From an uncultured Lachnospiraceae bacterium (GTDB taxonomy: Bacteria; Bacillota; Clostridia; Lachnospirales; Lachnospiraceae), in contig CANRIG010000030.1 of assembly GCA_947630595.1 (NCBI GenBank), positions 1-35,578 of the forward strand: a stretch of 35,578 bases of DNA. Direction: 5' to 3'. Positions 30,995-35,578 of the stretch are shown here, in pieces. The position numbers and the translations under genes were made by a program. Numbering within the stretch: position 1 is the first letter of the stretch; the number at the start of each line of letters is the position of its first letter. The notes under the pieces are model-generated. The model worked only from the letters and a program-made list of their open reading frames with translations. It had not been told where the DNA came from and did not search any database.

Positions 30995-32347
30995 TTAGCT
31001 TTTTCTTCTGCTTTCAGAAATAGAATCCCCCGCCAGCAATCCCAGCCCGGCCCAGAGGAAAGGCGCCGTGATGGCAAGGTTCAGATTAAAAAAGTCCTGA
31101 ATCAGGTAGCAGACGACGCCTGCCCCAAACGCCGCGCAGAGGCCGTTTCCCCTGTTCCGGATCCAGCCGGAGAGGCCTTTTCCGATCAGCGCCAGATAGC
31201 AGCCCAGTCCCAGGATTCCCGTGTCCATGAGATATCCGAGGTATGTGTTGTGCGTGTTGTAAACCACATTTACACGATCCCATGCTTCATTCACTTTCTG
31301 TATTTGAAGCAGCCAGCAGCCTGAGCACGGCCCGTTTCCCAGAATGGGCTTTTTGACGACGGATTCCCATGCTTTCATCCAGGTCTCGACACGGTCGTGC
31401 CCGAACGACGGCTCGATGTGACCGTGCAGGATCTGGGATGCCTCATAAATAAACCCGCTCTTCCCGGGCCAGAAATAAACGGCCGCCAGCCCGAGGGCGA
31501 TGGCCGCCGCGCTGGCGATCGCGGCGTATTTTGCCCCTTTGCGGTTTCGGATGACGACCGGAAGCGTAAGAACCAGACAGCCGATCAGACCGACCTTCGA
31601 GGCATCCACGTCAATATGATACAGAATGTGCAGCGAGAGAACCGCAGGAACCAGCAGGAGTCTGTCCTGCTTTCTGGCGGAACGAACCGCATATACTGCG
31701 AGGACGGGAACCGCAAAGCAGAGGAACGCCGCCAGAAAGTCTATATTCCCCATTGTTCCGAGAAAAGCGAACGCGTATTCCTTATGCTTGTTGTAGTAGG
31801 TCAGGCCCTCCGGGTACATGGTCAGCGGGTTGTAGCCCGCCAGCTGGATTTCCGACAAAAGCCCGGAAAGGAACGTGGAAAATCCCAGCGCCCAGATGTG
31901 TTCCCGCCGCAGGCATCCGAAAAGGGAAGCGCCCATGAAAACTATTATGTAAAACGTCATGATCATGACGCTGTTCGTGTTGGACGCGCTTATCTGCAGG
32001 AAACCGGTCTGCGGATATTCGGACAAAATCGCCGAGACAATATTGACGCCAAGGAACGCCAGGGCAGCGCCGTGAATCCAGTGCAGCCGTATAGAAACAG
32101 GCGTCTTCTTTTTTATCCTGCACCAGGCCAGATACCCGGCAAGGCCGGACAGCCACAGGGCGGTAAGCCCCAGCCAGAACCAGGTCTTCACCTGAACCAG
32201 ATTGCCATAGCGGTATTCGCCCGTCCCGACAACCAGCGGGAAAACGCCAAAGAGCAGCAGAAAATAGAGATCCGACATTTTATGGCAGACTTCCAGAGGG
32301 GTCATGTATCCGGATTTCTTACGCCGCCGCTTCTTTTTTGATGCCAT
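30995..32347 (-). CDS. O-antigen ligase/polymerase-like membrane protein
   Basis: Polytopic membrane protein of 450 residues with about 11-12 hydrophobic segments after a basic N-terminus (KKKRRRKK). The large extracytoplasmic loop carries the Wzy_C-type pattern RVETWMKAWESVVKKPILGNGP followed by NTHNTYLGYLMDTGILGLG. Such proteins move lipid-linked glycans onto an acceptor or polymerise them (WaaL/Wzy; in some bacteria glycan-to-protein transfer). GGGAGG lies 11 bases before the ATG. It follows the WecG/TagA-like gene by 64 bp and precedes the small peptide gene by 107 bp on the same strand. An acceptor cannot be named. Confidence 0.87.
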   Translation of the reverse strand: MASKKKRRRKKSGYMTPLEVCHKMSDLYFLLLFGVFPLVVGTGEYRYGNLVQVKTWFWLGLTALWLSGLAGYLAWCRIKKKTPVSIRLHWIHGAALAFLGVNIVSAILSEYPQTGFLQISASNTNSVMIMTFYIIVFMGASLFGCLRREHIWALGFSTFLSGLLSEIQLAGYNPLTMYPEGLTYYNKHKEYAFAFLGTMGNIDFLAAFLCFAVPVLAVYAVRSARKQDRLLLVPAVLSLHILYHIDVDASKVGLIGCLVLTLPVVIRNRKGAKYAAIASAAAIALGLAAVYFWPGKSGFIYEASQILHGHIEPSFGHDRVETWMKAWESVVKKPILGNGPCSGCWLLQIQKVNEAWDRVNVVYNTHNTYLGYLMDTGILGLGCYLALIGKGLSGWIRNRGNGLCAAFGAGVVCYLIQDFFNLNLAITAPFLWAGLGLLAGDSISESRRKS

Positions 32348-32411
32348 ACTGCCCGATTCCTCCCGTGTGATTTCTGAATGTTCCGTTATAAAGGGGCTTT
32401 TGGAATTCCCT

Positions 32412-33182
32412 TTATACGCCTCTGTAAGTTAAGGTATCGAAAAAATTTTTAAAGCCTGCTTTTACCGCTTCTGCAGCTGCCAGCAGGGGCACTGTCAGAG
32501 AACGGCATACCCTGCCAAAACGCCAGGGCTCCTGCAGAAAGCGCCAGAGCCATTCCAGGTTGTGTTCCCGCCAGGCTTTCGGGGCGCGTTTCAGGCTGCC
32601 GGCGGTAATGTCAATCCAGCCGCCGCAGCCGCAGGCGAGCGACGCTCCCGTCAGCCGCCCGTATTCCATCATCCACAGCTCCTGCTTCGGAGAACCGAGA
32701 CAGACCAAAACCAGATCCGGCCTGCTTTTCGCAATTTCTTCGGCCATTGCTTTGGGATCTTCAAAATAGCCGTGGTGTACGCCGCAAAGCACCAGCTCCG
32801 GACAGCGGCTGCGCAGATTTTTCGCCGCCTGTTTTGCCACGCCAGGCTTTCCGCCCAGGATGTAAACGCGGGTTCCGCGCAGCCTGGGCAGCAGAGCGTC
32901 CAGCAAATCGATGCATGGCACGCGCTCCTGCAGGGGATTTTTCAGGATGCGGGCGGCGCAGAGAACGCCGTAGCCGTCCGCCAGCGACAGATCCGCCCGG
33001 TTGATGGCCCTGCGGTAGGCCGCGTTTTTGCGCGCCATCCGCAGCAGGTTGGCGTTCGTCCCGGCGATGTAACGATAGGAACCGCCCCGGACCATGCAGG
33101 CGGCTCTTTTAACCGCTGTTTTCAGCATGATGCTGTCAAACTTTACCCCGAAGACCTCAGGGCGTCCCATACAGTTTCCCAC
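32412..33182 (-). CDS. WecG/TagA/CpsF-family glycosyltransferase (GT26)
   Basis: Membrane-associated glycosyltransferase of 256 residues that typically adds the second sugar (ManNAc or ManNAcA) to undecaprenyl-PP-GlcNAc. Family features are TNANLLRMARKN near the N-terminus, the catalytic-Asp segment LADGYGV, VYILGGKPGVA, and LVLVCLGSPKQELWM followed by the Gly-rich CGCGGWIDITAG. The GTG at 33182 has AAAAGGAG 8 bases upstream; an ATG four codons later is an alternative. It heads the minus-strand block and would use the product of a WecA-like enzyme such as the one at 25047-26129. The exact donor sugar is not deducible. Confidence 0.93.
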   Translation of the reverse strand: MGNCMGRPEVFGVKFDSIMLKTAVKRAACMVRGGSYRYIAGTNANLLRMARKNAAYRRAINRADLSLADGYGVLCAARILKNPLQERVPCIDLLDALLPRLRGTRVYILGGKPGVAKQAAKNLRSRCPELVLCGVHHGYFEDPKAMAEEIAKSRPDLVLVCLGSPKQELWMMEYGRLTGASLACGCGGWIDITAGSLKRAPKAWREHNLEWLWRFLQEPWRFGRVCRSLTVPLLAAAEAVKAGFKNFFDTLTYRGV

Positions 33183-33214
33183 AGCGTCGTCTCCTTTTTA
33201 TTTCTGGTTACATA

Positions 33215-33255
33215 ATTCTAAGGAAGTGTCGATTTTGTCAGCACTTCCTTAGAAT
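33215..33255. promoter_or_regulatory. 14-bp perfect inverted repeat upstream of the GT26 gene
   Basis: ATTCTAAGGAAGTG (33215-33228) and its exact complement (33242-33255) flank a 13-base loop, about 30 bp upstream of the GT26 start. It could be a repressor operator, a leader hairpin or part of the termination region of the surface-protein gene whose end lies at 33322. No T-run directly follows on the minus strand. Confidence 0.55.
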
Positions 33256-33259
33256 GCGG

Positions 33260-33281
33260 CCGCCGGCCCGCTGGCCGGCGG
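33260..33281 (-). terminator. GC-rich hairpin after the right-hand surface-protein gene
   Basis: CCGCCGGCC and GGCCGGCGG form a perfect 9-bp stem with a 4-base loop, 41 bp after the surface-protein stop on the minus strand. The U-run is short on that strand; on the plus strand TGCTTTTCC follows. A second palindrome of 16 bp, GGAAATAATTATTTCC (33298-33313), lies between the stop codon and this stem. Termination is plausible but not certain. Confidence 0.5.
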
Positions 33282-33321
33282 TGCTTTTCCTAAAGCGGGA
33301 AATAATTATTTCCGTTTGTTA

Positions 33322-35578
33322 TCAGTGTTTTTCCGTTTTTCTCCTGCGCCTGAACCCAAGGAACAGCAGTACCGCAGCCGCCGCCACGAATGCGATTGCA
33401 AACGGGAGGATCGGGGTTTCGTCGCCGGTCTTGACAGACTTGGTGTCCGTCGGTTCCGTCTCGCTTTCAGGGCTGCTCTCCTTGTTGGTGATGGTCGCCG
33501 ATGCCGTCGTGGTATTTTCATCCATCGTAATGACTGCGCCTTCTACCGTTACCTCGTAACGGAACGATGCCGCGTTTGCCACCGGGATGCCGTTCGCATC
33601 CACCTCGGTCACATACAGGGTCTGTACGTGATCCGGATTGATGGCTGCCTTGACCGTCACGCTTACGCTTGACCGGCCGTTCAACGACAGCGGTACGATA
33701 TTCTGCGATACCTGGTCGGACAGGGTCGTGTGGTTCGCGTCCGCGAAGATGCCTGCGTAGAAGGTCTCGCTGCTGTTCTTCGGATTGCCGTTTGCATCAA
33801 GCAGGCGCTTGGTGATCGTCAGTTCGCCCTCACGGTAATATTTTTCCTCGTCCTCGATGTTTGTGATCGCTACCGTCGCCGCCGTGTTCGCCTCATCCAG
33901 GGTTACCGTGCCGTTCTCCACGCTGACCGCGTAGCGGAACAGCGCCGCGCCGTCCACCGGTTTGCCGTTTTCATCCGTCTCGGTCACGTACAGGGTCTGT
34001 GCGCTGTCCGGAGCAATCGACACTTTCACCGTATTGCCTGCGCTTGACCCGCCGTTCAGATCGAGCGGAACAACGTTCGGCGATACCTGGTCGGACAGGG
34101 TTGTGAATTCCGCATCCGCGAAGATACCTGCGTAGAAAGTCTCATCGCTGTTCTTCGCCGCGCCGTCCGGGCCGAGCAGGCTCTTGGTCACGGTCAGCTC
34201 GCCCTCGCGGTAGTAATCCTCCGGGACGGTCTGGAATTCGTTGCGGAAGTATACCGTCCGTGTTCCTTCGCCTTCTGCGATCGTCACCTCATTGCCGTTC
34301 ATGAAGTTCACTGTAAAGACATCTTCGCCTGCGGCCACGCCGCCTGCATTGTTGAGCACGTTGCCCGCCGCATCGACCTCGGCCACGTAATAGGTCTGGC
34401 CGTTCGTGAGGCCGGTGAAGGTTACCGAGGATGCGCTTGCATTGCGGAACTCGATCGCCTGGATCTCCGATACCCGGTCGGTCAGCGCCGCGTCGCTGTA
34501 CAGCGCCACGTAGAAGGTTGCGTTTTCCGCCGCCCACGTCTCGCCGTTGCTTGTAAGTTCCTTGGTCACTACCAGCTGGCCGTCCTGCGGTTCCGCCTGG
34601 TTGGTTACGGTCAGGCTTACATTGACGCCAGCGGTCGCGCTGGTATTCTCCGGGCTGATCGTGAATTCATATCTTGCGTCCGGGTCTGCGATAAATCCTG
34701 CCGGCGCCTGTGTCTCGACGAAGTAGTAATTGCCCGCCGGGAGACCCGGCACGGTCAGCGTTCCGTTCACATCCGTCGTGTAGCTGCCGGTCGTATTGGT
34801 ACCGGTGTAAACGCCCCATTCTCCGGCTGTATTCTGCGCATAGAGCTGGAATACGGCGCCCGGGAGCAGCACACCGTCCGTGCTGGTCTTGGTCAGCGTT
34901 ACGGAGCCTGCGAAGGTATTGATGAAGGTAAGTTCGCCATCTTCAAGCGGCTCACCGTTTTCGTGGGTAAATGCTACATTCAGCGTGCCATCGCCGCTAT
35001 CGGTTACGTCTGCAATAAGATTGTAAGTATCGCCGCTGTACCTTACACCTGGCAAGTTTCCGGTTGCCTCTGTTAATGTAAAGTTAAACGTACCATTTAC
35101 ATCCTCTTCTGTAAACGGTAACATTTCACCGCTTACACCCAGCGCCTTGCCGATACCGGTAATCCGGAAGCTGCCGTCCGCGCCGTTCGTGGCTGTGCCG
35201 ACTACCTGGCCTGCTTCGTTCCGCACTTCAAACGTAAACTCGCCCGCCTGCAGCTCGCGCCCATTCAGCACTTTCCTTCCGTCTACTTCGCCCAAGCCTT
35301 CCGCTTCATAGATATTGATGAACGTCTGGTTATTCGAACCGTCCGCCCATGCCAGGCCCAGCTCGCCGCTGTTCTTATCATATGTCGCTACCAGTGTCAG
35401 GTACTTCGGCGTCGTATCATTCGTTACGCCCGGCCTGCTTCCGGATTCAGTCAGCGTGTAGTGGAACTCCTTCGTGTAGATGCCGTCCTTGCCCGTCCCG
35501 ACAAGCACATCCGCCATGTCGTCCAGTGTGATCTTGATCGCGTTCTTCTCAAAGCCCGTGATCGCGCCGCTCACGCCG
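33322..35578 (-). CDS. sorted surface protein with pilin/SpaA-type domains (5' end beyond window)
   Basis: C-terminal 750 or more residues of a large wall-anchored protein; the frame remains open to the right edge. From the N-terminal side it has two Spy0128/FctA-like domains, one SpaA-type domain with Lys in VTLTKTSTDG, Glu in FVETQAPAGF and Asn in LTVTNQ (the isopeptide triad), one module like those of the left surface protein (QLVVTKELTSNG), and two FYAGIFAD-type modules. The end has the variant sorting motif VKTGDE, a hydrophobic segment and an Arg/Lys tail, matching the left protein. It is probably a major stalk or backbone protein anchored by a sortase encoded elsewhere. A patch around 34970-35130 is visibly more AT-rich. 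Confidence 0.88.
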   Translation of the reverse strand, partial: GVSGAITGFEKNAIKITLDDMADVLVGTGKDGIYTKEFHYTLTESGSRPGVTNDTTPKYLTLVATYDKNSGELGLAWADGSNNQTFINIYEAEGLGEVDGRKVLNGRELQAGEFTFEVRNEAGQVVGTATNGADGSFRITGIGKALGVSGEMLPFTEEDVNGTFNFTLTEATGNLPGVRYSGDTYNLIADVTDSGDGTLNVAFTHENGEPLEDGELTFINTFAGSVTLTKTSTDGVLLPGAVFQLYAQNTAGEWGVYTGTNTTGSYTTDVNGTLTVPGLPAGNYYFVETQAPAGFIADPDARYEFTISPENTSATAGVNVSLTVTNQAEPQDGQLVVTKELTSNGETWAAENATFYVALYSDAALTDRVSEIQAIEFRNASASSVTFTGLTNGQTYYVAEVDAAGNVLNNAGGVAAGEDVFTVNFMNGNEVTIAEGEGTRTVYFRNEFQTVPEDYYREGELTVTKSLLGPDGAAKNSDETFYAGIFADAEFTTLSDQVSPNVVPLDLNGGSSAGNTVKVSIAPDSAQTLYVTETDENGKPVDGAALFRYAVSVENGTVTLDEANTAATVAITNIEDEEKYYREGELTITKRLLDANGNPKNSSETFYAGIFADANHTTLSDQVSQNIVPLSLNGRSSVSVTVKAAINPDHVQTLYVTEVDANGIPVANAASFRYEVTVEGAVITMDENTTTASATITNKESSPESETEPTDTKSVKTGDETPILPFAIAFVAAAAVLLFLGFRRRRKTEKH

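Noticed and set aside
32388-32415. Terminator between the GT26 and O-antigen-ligase-like genes
   Set aside because: An 8-bp stem (ATAAAGGG with CCCTTTAT) overlaps the GT26 stop, but it is AT-rich, has a 12-base loop and no T-run; read-through is more likely.

Overview
The window looks like chromosomal DNA from a fairly GC-rich, anaerobic, Gram-positive bacterium of the class Clostridia, most likely a gut Lachnospiraceae-type organism. This is inferred from gene content: two large surface proteins with Gram-positive C-terminal sorting signals, an HrcA-type CIRCE element, the complete [FeFe]-hydrogenase maturase set (HydE, HydG, HydF), a YtrA-type GntR regulator, heterodimeric ABC exporters and a WecA/TagO-like plus WecG/TagA-like pair. 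No RNA gene or CRISPR array was recognised.

Layout. Positions 1-5456 hold a 5'-disrupted giant beta-helix/pilin-domain surface protein. Next come lon with a CIRCE operator (5.6-8.0 kb), a minus-strand trio of two esterases and an ATP-grasp ligase (8.1-10.9 kb), and an orphan PTS EIIC membrane protein followed by an 82-bp tandem duplication (11.0-12.2 kb). An apparent operon of a cation/proton antiporter with hydE, hydG and hydF fills 12.3-17.7 kb. It carries two unusual tandem repeats: 13 bp x 6 just before the hydF ribosome-binding site, and 66 bp x 3 inside hydF. A YtrA-like regulator with an ABC transporter (17.8-19.7 kb) converges with a heterodimeric ABC exporter pair (19.7-23.4 kb). A PD-(D/E)XK nuclease of the Rpn/transposase family with a repetitive coiled-coil tail follows, diverging from a WecA-like phosphoglycosyltransferase.

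The region of greatest interest is the minus-strand block 26.2-33.2 kb. Reading 5' to 3' on that strand it encodes a WecG/TagA/CpsF glycosyltransferase, an O-antigen ligase/polymerase-like membrane protein, a 34-residue acidic peptide with a strong ribosome-binding site, an HPr-kinase-like protein, a PqqD-like peptide-binding protein, a small Ser/His-type S26 peptidase, an NTP_transf_5-like protein and an ABC exporter. Kinase, PqqD, peptidase and nucleotidyltransferase genes overlap by 4-11 bp. The set resembles the accessory part of kinase-containing lasso-peptide clusters, but no asparagine-synthetase-like cyclase and no transglutaminase-like B2 protease is present in the window. I read it as a candidate non-canonical RiPP-like system, possibly linked to a lipid-linked glycan pathway; that function is inference.

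The right edge holds a second sorted surface protein whose C-terminal modules are paralogous to the first. The two genes converge, so they form a diverged inverted repeat around about 28 kb of DNA.
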